Below, piece after piece: positions 1 through 9,917 of a stretch of 64,000 bases of DNA (position 1 is the first letter of the stretch; each line of letters opens with the position of its first letter). Below the pieces are notes generated by a model. That model made no database searches. It had not been told where the DNA came from and saw nothing but the letters and a program-made list of their open reading frames with translations. The DNA lies in contig NZ_JAGHRE010000007.1 in assembly GCF_017743935.1 (NCBI RefSeq), positions 248,001 to 312,000 of the forward strand, read 5' to 3'. The DNA comes from Tropicibacter sp. R16_0 (lineage in GTDB: Bacteria > Pseudomonadota > Alphaproteobacteria > Rhodobacterales > Rhodobacteraceae). Made by a program: the position numbers and the translations under genes.

Positions 1-247
1 CCAATTCCTGCACCTGCGTCGCACCGGCAAATTTGCCGAAGCCGTTGAGCACCGACAGCCCCGCGCGGGGGCGATCCGTGAACAGATTGCCGGGATGCGG
101 CAGGATGGCGGTCGCACCGGTGCGGGTGCGCGCGCCTTCGTTCAGGGTGACATGGCCAACGGCCACCTGCCCCACATCCGTGATCGCGTTCAGCCGACCG
201 GGCGGAAACCGCCCGATCGTGATACCCAAATCACGGGCGCGCGGCAT
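1..247 (-). CDS. P1-family (DmpA-type) aminopeptidase, N-terminal part
   Basis: The frame starts with ATG at 247 and runs off the left edge, giving about 82 residues. The N-terminus (MPRARDLGITIGRFPPGRLN, then AITDVGQVAVGHVTL and RTGATAILPHPGN) matches the conserved start of DmpA-family peptidases, Ntn-type self-cleaving hydrolases that remove N-terminal amino acids, in some members D-residues. The catalytic serine and self-cleavage site lie outside the window. Its ATG follows the ileS stop codon by one base, so it is almost certainly translated from the ileS message. Whether it acts on L- or D-peptides cannot be told. Confidence 0.85.
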   Translation of the reverse strand, partial: MPRARDLGITIGRFPPGRLNAITDVGQVAVGHVTLNEGARTRTGATAILPHPGNLFTDRPRAGLSVLNGFGKFAGATQVQEL

Positions 248-248
248 C

Positions 249-3170
249 TCAGCTCAGCGCGTCGTTGCAGCGGCCACAAACCCCAGGGTTCTCATAGCGG
301 CCGACATCTGGCAGGATCTTCCAGCAGCGTTGACATTTGGCGCCTTCTGCCTTTTCGAACACCACCGAAACACCGTTGATTTCCGGCACGCGGAAGGCCT
401 CGGCCGGGGACGGATCGCCCGTCACGGACAAGCCGGATGTGATGCACAGGTCATCGACATCAAAGGTCGCCAGCAATTCACGGGTGTCCTTGTCATCGAT
501 ATGCACCACGGGTGCTGCCTCAAGGCTGGACCCGATGACCTTCTCCCGGCGCTGGAGTTCCAGCGAGGCGGTCACGGCGCGACGCACGCGGCGCACCTTG
601 GCCATGGCCTCTTCCAACTCGGCATTTCGCCAGTCGGCGGGCGTCTCGGGAAAGTCCACCAGATGGACCGAGCTGTCATCGCCTGGGAACCGCTCCAGCC
701 AGACCTCTTCCATGGTGAAGACCAGAACCGGCGCGAGCCAGGTCGTCAGGCGGTGGAACAGGATGTCCAGAACCGTGCGTGCCGAACGGCGGCGCAGGGT
801 GTCGCCGTCGCAGTAGAGCGCATCCTTGCGGATGTCGAAATAGAACGCCGACAGATCCACGGTGGCAAAGTTGAACACCGCGCTGAACACGCCCTGGAAG
901 TCGAACTTGGCATAACCCTCGCGCACTTGCGCATCCAGCTCGGCCAAACGGCTCAACACCCAACGCTCCAGACGCGGCATGTCGGCGGGGTCGACCCGGT
1001 CGGCCTCGGTAAAGTCCGCAAGCGAACCCAGCATATACCGCATGGTGTTGCGAAGACGACGATAGCTGTCGGCGGTCCCTTTCAGGATCTCCGGCCCGAT
1101 CCGCTGGTCGGCGGTGTAGTCGGTCTGCGCCACCCACAGGCGCAGGATGTCGGCGCCGTATTGCTTGATGACTTCTTCCGGAACGATGGTATTGCCGAGC
1201 GATTTGGACATCTTCATGCCCTTCTCGTCCAGCGTGAAGCCGTGCGTCACCACGTTGCGATAAGGCGCGCGGCCCTTGGTACCGCAAGCCTGCAACAGCG
1301 AGGAATGGAACCAGCCGCGGTGCTGGTCGGTGCCTTCCATGTAGACGTCGGCGATACCGTCCTCGGTCCCGTCTTCGCGGTCGCGCAGAACAAAGGCGTG
1401 CGTAGAGCCAGAATCGAACCACACATCCAGCACGTCAAACACCTGATCATAGGCGTCCGGATCGGCGATGCCGTCCAGAACCTTGGCCTTGAACCCGTCT
1501 TCGTACCAGACATCGGCACCGTGTTCTTTGAACTCGGCCTTGATGCGGGCGTTGAGGTCTGCGTTGCGCAGCAGGTAATCGGCATCTGTGGGCAGCGCGC
1601 CCTTTTTGGTGAAGCAGGTCAGCGGCACGCCCCAGGCGCGTTGACGCGAGAGAACCCAATCGGGGCGATCCTCGATCATCGAGAACAGACGGTTGCGGCC
1701 GCGCTGCGGCGTCCATTTCACCAGCTCGTCGATCGAACGCAGGGCGCGTTCGCGGATGGTATCGCCCATCTCGCCCATGCCGTCGTCCAGCTTGCGGTCG
1801 ACAGAGGCAAACCACTGCGGCGTGTTGCGATAGATGATCGGAGCCTTCGAGCGCCACGAGTGCGGATAGCTGTGCTTGATCTTACCACGCGCCAGCAGGC
1901 CGCCAACCTCGACCAGCTTGTCGATAACGGTCTTGTTGGCGTCGCCCTCTCCGCCTTTGCGGGATAGAATGAACTTGCCACCAAAGAACGGCAGATCAGC
2001 GCGGAACGAGCCGTCGTCCATTACGTTATAGGTGATGACCTGTTCCAGCATGCCCAAATCACGGTACAGCTCGAATTCTTCCATACCGTGGGACGGGGCA
2101 CAGTGTACGAAACCGGTGCCTTCGGTGTCGGTCACAAAATCGGCGGCGCGGAAATCACGGATGTCGTCCCATTCGCCATTGCCGCCTTCGGCGCCGGCTA
2201 GCGGGTGAGCAAGGCCGATCCCTTCGAGGTCCGAGGCCGAAACATCCGCAACGCGGGTCCACTGATCATCATCCAGACGCGCGCGGCGGAACACATCAGC
2301 TGCCAGGTTGTCGGCCAGGATGTATTTGTCACCCACATTGGCCCAGCATTCGTCCGGCGTGCCGGTCACTTCATACAGGCCATAGGCGATTTCTGCCCCA
2401 TAGACGACCGCCTTGTTCGACGGGATGGTCCAAGGGGTTGTGGTCCAGATCACGACGTTTGCGCCTGCGAGCTTGTGATCCGCCGGTTCAGCCACCTTGA
2501 ACTTCACCCAGATGGTGAAGCTTTCCTTGTCGTGATATTCCACCTCAGCCTCGGCCAGAGCGGTCTTTTCGATGGGCGACCACATGACGGGCTTGGAACC
2601 CTGGTACAACGTCCCGTTCATCAGGAACTTCATGAACTCATCCGCGATCACCGCCTCGGCGTCATAGGCCATGGTCAGATAGGGATCGGCCCAGTTGCCG
2701 GTAATGCCCAGACGCTTGAACTCTTCCCGCTGGATGCCAACCCATTCGTCGGCAAAGGCGCGGCATTCGCGGCGGAAGTCCACCACGTTGACCTCATCCT
2801 TGTTCTTGCCCTTCTTGCGGTACTGTTCCTCGATCTTCCATTCGATCGGCAGGCCATGGCAGTCCCAACCCGGCACATAGCGCGCGTCATGGCCCATCAT
2901 CTGGTGCGAACGCACGATCATGTCCTTGATGGTCTTGTTCAGGGCGTGACCGATGTGCAGGTGCCCGTTCGCGTAAGGAGGGCCATCGTGCAGGATGAAC
3001 GGCTTGCGACCCTCTTTCTCGCGCAGGCGGTCATACACGCCGATCTTTTCCCAACGCTCCAGCCATGCGGGCTCGCGCTTGGGCAGGCCTGCGCGCATGG
3101 GGAAATCGGTCTTGGGCAGGTTCAGCGTGTCTTTGTATTCAGGCGTGTCGGTTGTCTTGTCGGAGCACAT
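249..3170 (-). CDS. ileS: Isoleucyl-tRNA synthetase
   Basis: This cytosolic class Ia synthetase of 973 residues charges tRNA-Ile with isoleucine and edits valine. The HIGH signature is visible at residues 72-75 in PYANGHLHIGHALNK, and KMSKS at 653-657 (MKMSKSLGNT). The C-terminal zinc finger has two Cys pairs (CQRCW and CGRCN). The length suits a bacterial IleRS. The start at 3170 follows an AAAGGA ribosome-binding site. No T-box leader is evident in the 271 bases upstream, as expected for an alphaproteobacterium. A DmpA-type peptidase follows one base after the stop. Confidence 0.98.
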   Translation of the reverse strand: MCSDKTTDTPEYKDTLNLPKTDFPMRAGLPKREPAWLERWEKIGVYDRLREKEGRKPFILHDGPPYANGHLHIGHALNKTIKDMIVRSHQMMGHDARYVPGWDCHGLPIEWKIEEQYRKKGKNKDEVNVVDFRRECRAFADEWVGIQREEFKRLGITGNWADPYLTMAYDAEAVIADEFMKFLMNGTLYQGSKPVMWSPIEKTALAEAEVEYHDKESFTIWVKFKVAEPADHKLAGANVVIWTTTPWTIPSNKAVVYGAEIAYGLYEVTGTPDECWANVGDKYILADNLAADVFRRARLDDDQWTRVADVSASDLEGIGLAHPLAGAEGGNGEWDDIRDFRAADFVTDTEGTGFVHCAPSHGMEEFELYRDLGMLEQVITYNVMDDGSFRADLPFFGGKFILSRKGGEGDANKTVIDKLVEVGGLLARGKIKHSYPHSWRSKAPIIYRNTPQWFASVDRKLDDGMGEMGDTIRERALRSIDELVKWTPQRGRNRLFSMIEDRPDWVLSRQRAWGVPLTCFTKKGALPTDADYLLRNADLNARIKAEFKEHGADVWYEDGFKAKVLDGIADPDAYDQVFDVLDVWFDSGSTHAFVLRDREDGTEDGIADVYMEGTDQHRGWFHSSLLQACGTKGRAPYRNVVTHGFTLDEKGMKMSKSLGNTIVPEEVIKQYGADILRLWVAQTDYTADQRIGPEILKGTADSYRRLRNTMRYMLGSLADFTEADRVDPADMPRLERWVLSRLAELDAQVREGYAKFDFQGVFSAVFNFATVDLSAFYFDIRKDALYCDGDTLRRRSARTVLDILFHRLTTWLAPVLVFTMEEVWLERFPGDDSSVHLVDFPETPADWRNAELEEAMAKVRRVRRAVTASLELQRREKVIGSSLEAAPVVHIDDKDTRELLATFDVDDLCITSGLSVTGDPSPAEAFRVPEINGVSVVFEKAEGAKCQRCWKILPDVGRYENPGVCGRCNDALS

Positions 3171-3441
3171 GTGTGGCGTCCTTTGGATATCGTCTGGCGT
3201 TTGTGTCGAAGCGGTCGGTGCGAATTCTCAAACACCTTTGCCCGGCGTCTCAAGGGGTCAGAGCGCCGGGGATATAATTCGAATAATGATGAGGCTCAGA
3301 TGGCTCATGGGGGCCTTATAGGCCGCAGTTCAAGCGCCGTAAAGCGCCGACGTGTGAAGGATCGCCGCAGGCCATGCCGTTTCAGCTTGTAGAGGGGTGA
3401 CGCTAAAGATAGTCAGCGCTTAAAGCAAACTGAGGGACATA

Positions 3442-3963
3442 ATGAACAACTTGATTTCTTTACCTATTGCGGCCGCTCTTGTGCTGAGCATTGGTGCATG
3501 CTCGGTGCCACAAACAGGCGGTCTCGGCAGTGGGGGGCCGTCCTCGGGTGTCACGAGGACAGCAGAAGGCAAAGGCCGCGAGCCACTGGCATTTCTTCCG
3601 ACCGAGATCAAATTGTCGAGCGGTGAACTCAACGATACCGAAGCAAACCGTAAGTCGGCGAACTGTGCTCTTGCCAGTTCGGCATTCACGGCTCAGATAA
3701 AAGTTCCGGCAAAGCTGAGCTTGCCATCCTACGGCAAATCCACCCCCGAGATGACCATCACCTGTGATATTGACGGTGACACCGTCACGCAGACAGCAAA
3801 GCCGGTGAACCTGACGGTTCAAGCCTATCAGGCGCAGGCAGCGGGCCATATGATCGTTGGTTTCGGACTGGTCGGCGCGGCCGTCAGCGGCGCACAATCC
3901 GCCAATCGGGACAAATCGAAAGACGTTTGGGGGTACTCCAACGTCATTCAGATCCAATACTGA
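3442..3963 (+). CDS. Small lipoprotein of unknown function
   Basis: The protein has 173 residues. A signal peptide ends in a lipobox (LSIGAC), so the mature protein should be lipid-anchored at Cys20. Two further cysteines (SANCAL and ITCDID) could form a disulphide. The C-terminal third contains a short hydrophobic glycine/alanine stretch (HMIVGFGLVGAAVSGA) that could be membrane-associated. A GAGGGA ribosome-binding site precedes the ATG. It is convergent with the ycjF-like gene and separated from it by a hairpin terminator. I do not recognise a named family. Confidence 0.85.
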   Translation: MNNLISLPIAAALVLSIGACSVPQTGGLGSGGPSSGVTRTAEGKGREPLAFLPTEIKLSSGELNDTEANRKSANCALASSAFTAQIKVPAKLSLPSYGKSTPEMTITCDIDGDTVTQTAKPVNLTVQAYQAQAAGHMIVGFGLVGAAVSGAQSANRDKSKDVWGYSNVIQIQY

Positions 3964-3971
3964 TGATGAAG

Positions 3972-3997
3972 CTGGCAAGCGGTATCACGCTTGCCAG
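3972..3997. terminator. Bidirectional hairpin terminator
   Basis: A perfect 10-bp stem (CTGGCAAGCG / CGCTTGCCAG) with a 6-base loop lies between two convergent genes ending at 3963 (plus) and 4012 (minus). There is no long T-run, so it may be an imperfect intrinsic terminator serving both sides. Confidence 0.6.
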
Positions 3998-4011
3998 ACC
4001 CTTTGCCGATA

Positions 4012-5004
4012 TCAGGCGTCGGATTTGGCAAACAATCCGCTCAACGCGCCCTTGATGATGCCCCGCACCGACGGGCGGTGACGCTCGGAAAAGGGCAGCG
4101 GGCGGCACACCTCCATTGCGGCGACGCCAACACGGGCGCTGAGGGCACCGTTGACCAGCCCCTCGCCAAAGCGGCGTGACAGTCGGCTGAGGATCGAGCC
4201 CCCGAGAACCGGCTCCAACAAGTCATCACCCACGGCCACCGCACCCGTGGCCACCAGATGCGAAAACACAGCACGGGTCAGGCGCCAGCTGCCAAAGAAA
4301 CCAGCCTGCCCGCCATAGATCTCGGCCACGCGGCGGATCATGCGCAGGGATGCGGCCAGTGCGGTGAGCACATCAGCCAACGCCAGGGGCACCAGTGCCG
4401 TGACAGTGGCGACCTGACGCGCGGCAGCCTCGACCTCGGCCTTTGCCGCTGCGTCCAGCGGCGCCAGCATCTCATCCTCAACCAGTGCCAACAGGCCAGA
4501 GGCATCGAATTGCTCATCCATCCGCTCCGCAACGCGGTCCCGGCCCCAGCGCACATCATCCCGGTCGCGGTAAAATGCCAAGAGCCGTTTCGACAGGTCC
4601 TTGGCCTGGTTCAGCTCCCCACTGGCCAGGGCCTCGTCCGCGGCGCGGCGCAAGCCATCCACACGGGACAGACGGCCAATGGCGGCCAATTCCTTGATGA
4701 CAATCACCAAGGTGACCAATGCCAGCGCACCCATCAGCCCGGTCACCGCCCACCCTAAAAGCGGCACTCGAACGATTAGAGAGGTCACGAAATCCCAGGC
4801 CGCGACTGAAATCACTGCGCCCAGAACCGATAAGGCCAAGGCCCAGAACCATTTCGCCAATCGCGAGGGTTTACGGGCTGCCACCTTTGCCGCCATCTGC
4901 ATGGCCTGCCCTGTTGGTGCGGTGATATCCGGCACCGGCGGCGCATCCGTCACAGATGTGGCGGGTTCCTGTTCAAGGTCGATGACGACCGGGCCCTTGG
5001 TCAT
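4012..5004 (-). CDS. YcjF-like inner-membrane protein (DUF697, TIGR01620)
   Basis: The protein has 330 residues. A charged, proline-rich N-terminus is followed by two hydrophobic segments around residues 60-120 and a C-terminal DUF697-type helical domain. The paired YcjX-like gene lies upstream in the same operon, the arrangement known from the E. coli psp-ycjXF region, where the proteins are linked to envelope stress. The start at 5004 is chosen because its ATG overlaps the stop of the upstream acetyltransferase gene (ATGA); an in-frame ATG further upstream at 5037 would lie inside that gene. Molecular function is unknown. Confidence 0.85.
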   Translation of the reverse strand: MTKGPVVIDLEQEPATSVTDAPPVPDITAPTGQAMQMAAKVAARKPSRLAKWFWALALSVLGAVISVAAWDFVTSLIVRVPLLGWAVTGLMGALALVTLVIVIKELAAIGRLSRVDGLRRAADEALASGELNQAKDLSKRLLAFYRDRDDVRWGRDRVAERMDEQFDASGLLALVEDEMLAPLDAAAKAEVEAAARQVATVTALVPLALADVLTALAASLRMIRRVAEIYGGQAGFFGSWRLTRAVFSHLVATGAVAVGDDLLEPVLGGSILSRLSRRFGEGLVNGALSARVGVAAMEVCRPLPFSERHRPSVRGIIKGALSGLFAKSDA

Positions 5005-5459
5005 ACGCTTGGCTCTTTCTTGTCTGCCTTGGTCCATAGGTAGGTAACATCGGGCAGGTTTTCATCATTGTCCGACCCATCCCCGCGCGCGGTTTCCACA
5101 AACCCCTCGCGCCGATAGAACCGTTGTGCCCCTTTGTTGGCCTCAAAGGTCTTGAGTTCCAGCCGGTCACAGGCGGATTTGGCTTCGGCCAACAATTGTG
5201 GCCCGATCCCACGACGGCGCCCGCGACGGGACATGTAAAGCGAGCAGATCTCCGTACCATCGCGGGCCATGAACCCCTCGACCCGCCCATCAACCTCGGC
5301 CACGGTGACCCATCCCCGATCGATCATGGTGCCACAAAAGCTGATGGTTTCCGCCAGCGTGTGCAGATCGGGCATCCAGTCATTGTCCTGCGAAAACTGA
5401 TGCAGGATTTGCCCGGTCGTGCCTGCGTCCGTGGGTCTGGCGGGGCGGAGGATGACCAT
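5001..5459 (-). CDS. GNAT-family N-acetyltransferase
   Basis: The protein has 152 residues and a GCN5-type fold: acetyl-CoA binding motif A is visible as RRGRRRGIGPQLLAEA near residues 78-93, and the motif-B-like end as NKGAQRFYRREGF. The acceptor substrate cannot be predicted. It lies between the ycjX-like and ycjF-like genes and overlaps both: the ATG at 5459 overlaps the upstream stop (TGATG), and its own stop overlaps the downstream ATG. A GTG at 5462 is an equally possible start. Tight coupling implies coordinated synthesis with the YcjXF pair. Confidence 0.88.
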   Translation of the reverse strand: MVILRPARPTDAGTTGQILHQFSQDNDWMPDLHTLAETISFCGTMIDRGWVTVAEVDGRVEGFMARDGTEICSLYMSRRGRRRGIGPQLLAEAKSACDRLELKTFEANKGAQRFYRREGFVETARGDGSDNDENLPDVTYLWTKADKKEPSV

Positions 5460-6919
5460 CACAACCTGTCCCCGAACAGGAACTGCGCGGCGCGATCCAG
5501 GCGGATGTGTGGTGGTCCGTCGCCTGGTTTCAATGTCAGTGCAGCCGGCGCAAAGGCCATCGCCTGATAGTCACCATCCAACCAGCCATCAGCCCCATCG
5601 CGCGCAGGGCCCAGCAGATGCGCCGGGTCGTCGGGCAAGGCCCCGGGATACAGCGCAGCCTGCTTGCCGTTCTCGAGCAGCGTACCGCGCACACACGGAA
5701 GCTCTTGCCCGTTGTGTGTGTGCATCTCTTCGGTTGTGGCCCGGAGCGAGGCCAGTGACAGCGCCGCCGTCTCGGCCCCGGCAAACTGCGCACGGTCGCG
5801 GGCATCACGAGTCAGCGCCTCCATGATGCTGGTCAATTGCGGGTGCTGCAGATGGTGCAGATGATCCGCCTTGGTCGCGGCAAACAGGATCTTTTCGACC
5901 CGTTTGCCCATCAAAAGGCTGGTGAGCCAGGCGTTGCGACCCGGGCGAAAGCTCTTGAGGATGTCAGCCAGGGCATGGCGCATGTCCTCGACCGCCTTCG
6001 GCCCCTTGCTGATCGCGCCAAGCGTGTCGACCAGCACCACCTGCCGATCAATGCGCGAGAAATGATCCCGGAAGAAGGGTTTGACCACACGGGATTTGTA
6101 CGCCTCGAACCGGCGCTCCATTTCACGGTGCAGGCTGCGGCGCGCAGATGATCCCAGCACGGGCAGCGGCGCGAAAGTCAGCACTGGAGAGCCCGCCAGA
6201 TCCCCCGGCAACAGAAAGCGTCCTGGTGTGCAATCGAAATACCCTGTGTCGCGCGCAGCGTTGAGGTAAGCGGCAAAGCTTTGCGCAAGGCTCTGCGCCA
6301 AGGGTTCGTCATGGGCGGCCTCGGGATCGATGTCCGCTAGCGCACTCATGTAATCCGCGGCACAGCGTCGATCCGCGATCCGCTCCAATGTCTCGCGCGA
6401 CCAGTCGTCAAAGCTGCGATCCAGCAGGGCCAGGTCCAGCAGCCATTCACCGGGATAGTCAACGATATCCAGATGCACGGTGCGCGGCCCCTGCAAACCA
6501 GACAGCAGGCCGGTGGGTCGCACCCTGAGCGACAGGCGCAGCTCCGAGATCGCGCGGGTGCTATCCGGCCAATGGGGCGACGGGCCGGTCAGCGCGCCCA
6601 GATGGGTTTCGTAGTCGAACCGCGGCACGGTGTCGTCCGGTTGGGGTTGCAGATAGGCGGCTTCGATCCGGCCCTCTTGCGCGGCGACCAGTCCCGGCAT
6701 CCGACCCCGATCCAGAAGGTTGGCAACCAGCGAGGTGATGAAAACCGTTTTGCCCGACCGCGCGAGGCCCGTGACGCCCAGACGGATGACCGGTTCAAAC
6801 AGCGCCTCGGACACCGTGTCGCCGACATTTTCGACGCTGCGCACCACGCGATCCGCCAGAGATGAGATGACCAAACTTATGCCCTGCCCAAATTGATTTG
6901 CCCCAAGATAGGGAGGCAT
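5459..6919 (-). CDS. YcjX-like P-loop GTPase/ATPase (DUF463)
   Basis: The protein has 486 residues and a clear Walker A motif (GLARSGKT, residues 51-58) followed by [18 protein letters not shown], the hallmark of the YcjX family. A later LVDTLGAIS segment fits a Walker B/G3 role. The family is associated with the phage-shock response and with a DUF697 partner, present here two genes downstream. The ATG at 6919 is preferred; a TTG at 6874 would give a shorter protein starting just before the conserved [15 protein letters not shown] segment. The first gene of the operon, it diverges from truA. Confidence 0.88.
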   Translation of the reverse strand: MPPYLGANQFGQGISLVISSLADRVVRSVENVGDTVSEALFEPVIRLGVTGLARSGKTVFITSLVANLLDRGRMPGLVAAQEGRIEAAYLQPQPDDTVPRFDYETHLGALTGPSPHWPDSTRAISELRLSLRVRPTGLLSGLQGPRTVHLDIVDYPGEWLLDLALLDRSFDDWSRETLERIADRRCAADYMSALADIDPEAAHDEPLAQSLAQSFAAYLNAARDTGYFDCTPGRFLLPGDLAGSPVLTFAPLPVLGSSARRSLHREMERRFEAYKSRVVKPFFRDHFSRIDRQVVLVDTLGAISKGPKAVEDMRHALADILKSFRPGRNAWLTSLLMGKRVEKILFAATKADHLHHLQHPQLTSIMEALTRDARDRAQFAGAETAALSLASLRATTEEMHTHNGQELPCVRGTLLENGKQAALYPGALPDDPAHLLGPARDGADGWLDGDYQAMAFAPAALTLKPGDGPPHIRLDRAAQFLFGDRL

Positions 6920-6968
6920 GACGGCCCTGACTAGACTTGGCGCACAAGGCGCGCTACTGCCCGACGCC

Positions 6969-7739
6969 ATGTCACGTTACGCATTGAAAGTCGAATACCA
7001 GGGCGCGCCGTTTGCCGGATGGCAGCGGCAAAAGGATCAGCCGTCGGTCCAGGGCGCGATCGAGGCAGCGCTTGCACGCCTGGAACCCGGCCCCCACACG
7101 ATTGCCGCGGCGGGGCGCACCGATGCGGGCGTGCATGGGTTGGGACAGGTGGCGCATTGTGACCTGACCAAGGATTGGGACCCGTTCCGCTTGTCCGAAG
7201 CGCTGAACCACCACCTGAAGCCCCTGCCGGTCGCAATCGTGGCGGCCGCGCGCGTGGATGATGACTGGCACGCCCGGTTTTCTGCGGTCGAGCGACAGTA
7301 TCTTTTCCGCATCCTGCAACGCCGTGCGCCCGCAACCCATGACAAGGGGCAGGTCTGGCGGGTCAATCAGCGGCTGGATGTAGAGGCCATGCGCGAAGGG
7401 GCCGCGCATCTGATTGGACTGCACGATTTCACCACCTTCCGCTCGTCCATCTGTCAGGCGGCCAGCCCGGTCAAAACATTGGATGAGCTTCGCATCGAAA
7501 AGGTTCAGGGCTTCTCAGGCTCCGAGATTCATTTCCACGTGCGCGCGCGGTCGTTCCTGCACAACCAGGTGCGCAGTTTTGTGGGCACTTTGGAACGTGT
7601 CGGTGCGGGTGGATGGTCCCCTGACGACGTAAAGACAGCTTTGGAGGCCTGCGACCGCGCCGCCTGTGGTCCAGTCTGCCCACCGCAAGGCCTCTATCTG
7701 GCGCGCGTGGGCTATCCGGACGATCCGTTCACGTCTTGA
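6969..7739 (+). CDS. truA: tRNA pseudouridine(38-40) synthase
   Basis: TruA isomerises uridines 38-40 of the tRNA anticodon arm to pseudouridine. The 256-residue product begins [20 protein letters not shown], typical for the family, and carries the catalytic aspartate in [11 protein letters not shown]. Further conserved blocks are [12 protein letters not shown] and [15 protein letters not shown]. The ATG at 6969 is chosen from family alignment; an in-frame ATG at 6918 would add 17 uncharacteristic residues. It ends 11 bases inside the 3' end of the convergent thioesterase gene. Confidence 0.97.
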   Translation: MSRYALKVEYQGAPFAGWQRQKDQPSVQGAIEAALARLEPGPHTIAAAGRTDAGVHGLGQVAHCDLTKDWDPFRLSEALNHHLKPLPVAIVAAARVDDDWHARFSAVERQYLFRILQRRAPATHDKGQVWRVNQRLDVEAMREGAAHLIGLHDFTTFRSSICQAASPVKTLDELRIEKVQGFSGSEIHFHVRARSFLHNQVRSFVGTLERVGAGGWSPDDVKTALEACDRAACGPVCPPQGLYLARVGYPDDPFTS

Positions 7740-8520
7740 TCGGGTGCAGCACCAGCGTTTGCAATGCAACGCCGACCGGCCCTTTGGTGTCATAAAGGGT
7801 GGCGTGGGACATACCCACACCGGTGTCGTGCCAATGAGACACCGAGTCTGAGGCCAACCAATCGCTTTCCGGTTCCCGGTGAATTTGCAGCGTCAGATCG
7901 GTGTTCATGAAGCCGATCTGCTTCGGCACTTCATTCATGGACAGTCCGTTCCCGCAATCCGCCAGCGCACAAATTGATTGAATGGGGGATTGTTCCTCGC
8001 CCTCGACGAGCTTCGGCACACGCGCCCAAACGGTTTTAGGGCCTGGATCGCGGGATTGTCCTTTGGGAAAGGCCATTTCGGTGAAGTTGCCGAACATCGG
8101 CTTGTCGTGAATACCCGCGATCAGGATCGGCTCGCCCTGCTCGGCATCCTCGAACCGAGGGCTTTGCACCTGCGCCGTTGGCACATCAGACAGCTCTTTG
8201 CGCACCAGGTGCATGGTCGTGGCGATGGCGCAGATGGTGCCATCCTCTGCCACAACTTCGATCCGTGTGGTCGTCAACGTTCGCGAGTCGCGCTGCACAT
8301 CGGTGTTGATCCGCAAGCCGCCTAAAGGCACCGGGCGCAAGACATCAATCGTCAGTCGGGTGAGCATCTTGGCTGGTCCCGCCGCCGCCTCGGCCGCGCG
8401 CGCGACCAGGCCCGTTACGGGCCCCGCGTGGCAATGATCAGGCGACCAAGGGCCACGGGCGGGGTCGTTTCCGTGAAACGCCCCATCCGCGTCGATGCGA
8501 AAATACGAGAGGTCTCGCAT
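7729..8520 (-). CDS. Acyl-CoA thioesterase-like double-hotdog protein
   Basis: The 263-residue protein has the pattern of two tandem hotdog domains as in TesB-like and 4HBT_3 thioesterases: an N-terminal half with [20 protein letters not shown] and [17 protein letters not shown], and a C-terminal half ending in [19 protein letters not shown]. It should hydrolyse an acyl-CoA, but the substrate is not predictable. It starts seven bases after the acyl-CoA dehydrogenase stop, so the two are probably one operon acting on the same class of acyl-CoA. Confidence 0.85.
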   Translation of the reverse strand: MRDLSYFRIDADGAFHGNDPARGPWSPDHCHAGPVTGLVARAAEAAAGPAKMLTRLTIDVLRPVPLGGLRINTDVQRDSRTLTTTRIEVVAEDGTICAIATTMHLVRKELSDVPTAQVQSPRFEDAEQGEPILIAGIHDKPMFGNFTEMAFPKGQSRDPGPKTVWARVPKLVEGEEQSPIQSICALADCGNGLSMNEVPKQIGFMNTDLTLQIHREPESDWLASDSVSHWHDTGVGMSHATLYDTKGPVGVALQTLVLHPIKT

Positions 8521-8526
8521 CCGGTG

Positions 8527-9762
8527 TCAGACTTTCTCCTGCGTGTACTGACGCAGCTCGGTCCGGGCCACCTGACGGCGGTGCACCGCGTCCGGACCAT
8601 CGGCCAGACGCAGGGTCCGCACATGGGTCCAGGCAATCGCCAGCGGGGTGTCCTGGCTGACGCCCTGCCCGCCGAACATCTGCACCGCTTCGTCGATCAC
8701 CTTGAGCGCGACGCGAGGTGCCACGACCTTGATCTGGCTGATCCACGGGGCTGCGGCGCGCGCATCGCCCTGATCCATGTACCACGCCGCCTTCAGGCAC
8801 AGCAGGCGGGCCATCTCGATCTCCATCCGGCATTCGGCGATGATGTCATAATTGGCGCCAAGCTGGGCCAGCTTCTTGCCAAAGGCTTCACGCTGTAGCG
8901 AGCGTTTGCACATGCGTTCCAGCGCGATTTCGGCCTGACCGATGGCGCGCATGCAGTGGTGGATGCGGCCCGGCCCAAGGCGGCCCTGGGCAATCTCGAA
9001 CCCGCGCCCTTCGCCCAGCAGGATGCTGTCGGCAGGCACGCGCACGTTTGTGAAGCGGATGTGCATATGGCCGTGGGGCGCATCGTCGTGACCATAAACC
9101 TCCATCGGACGGAGGATCTCGATACCCGGCGTATCAGCAGGCACCACGATCATCGACTGACGCTTGTGCTTTGGCAGTTCCTCACCGCCGGTTTTGACCA
9201 TGACGATGTAGACCTTGCAGCGCGGATCACCCGCACCCGAAGACCACCATTTCTCGCCGTTCAGGACATAGTCATCACCGTCCCGCACACAGGACATCGA
9301 AATGTTGGTCGCGTCCGAGCTGGCCACGTCAGGCTCGGTCATCAGATAGGCCGAGCGGATCTCACCCGCGAGCAGCGGCTTGAGCCACTGCTCCTTCATG
9401 GCATCGTTGCCGTAGCGTTCAAAGACTTCCATGTTGCCGGTGTCTGGCGCGGAACAGTTGAATACCTCGGCCCCTAGGGGTGTTTTGCCCATCTGCTCGG
9501 CGAAATAGGCATATTCGACGGTCGACAGGCCAAATCCCTTGTCGCTGTCGGTCAGCCAGAAGTTCCACAGCCCTTCGGCCTTGGCCTTGGCCTTGAGCCC
9601 TTCGAGGATCTCGGTCTGGCGCGCAGTGTACGTCCAGCGGTCTTCCTTCGCGATCTCTTCATGGTATTCCTGCTCGAGCGGCATGATCTCGTCCCGGATC
9701 ATCGCTGTGACCCGATCCAGCAGTTTGCGGTTTTCCTCCCGCATCGTGAAACTCATATCCAT
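8527..9762 (-). CDS. Acyl-CoA dehydrogenase (ACAD10/11-like)
   Basis: This FAD flavoenzyme of 411 residues introduces a 2,3-double bond into an acyl-CoA. Family motifs are AYLMTEPDVASSDATNI (FAD/substrate loop), NGEKWWSSGAGDPRCK, FGGQGVSQDTPLA and, near the C-terminus, RLADGPDAVHRR, which is typical of the ACAD10/11-like group rather than short- or medium-chain enzymes. A strong GGGGAGGA ribosome-binding site precedes the ATG. It is the first gene of a two-gene operon with the thioesterase and is divergent from the hydroxyacid dehydrogenase. Confidence 0.95.
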   Translation of the reverse strand: MDMSFTMREENRKLLDRVTAMIRDEIMPLEQEYHEEIAKEDRWTYTARQTEILEGLKAKAKAEGLWNFWLTDSDKGFGLSTVEYAYFAEQMGKTPLGAEVFNCSAPDTGNMEVFERYGNDAMKEQWLKPLLAGEIRSAYLMTEPDVASSDATNISMSCVRDGDDYVLNGEKWWSSGAGDPRCKVYIVMVKTGGEELPKHKRQSMIVVPADTPGIEILRPMEVYGHDDAPHGHMHIRFTNVRVPADSILLGEGRGFEIAQGRLGPGRIHHCMRAIGQAEIALERMCKRSLQREAFGKKLAQLGANYDIIAECRMEIEMARLLCLKAAWYMDQGDARAAAPWISQIKVVAPRVALKVIDEAVQMFGGQGVSQDTPLAIAWTHVRTLRLADGPDAVHRRQVARTELRQYTQEKV

Positions 9763-9917
9763 GAAATCCTCCCCTTGCGCTCAGATGCCAACCACCGGGC
9801 TGGCGCATGCGCTGAAATTCCGGTCTTTACCTCTGGTCAAAGTGTGGCTTAGCTGCGGCCTGTAAGTCCAGCGGTGTGACGGCACGTCATCGGAAAGTTT
9901 GTCGGAAGGGGAATGAA

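Noticed and set aside
33-1967. A 644-codon open frame on the plus strand opposite ileS.
   Set aside because: Mirror-frame artefact of high G+C; ileS on the other strand is unmistakable and the frame has no recognisable motifs.
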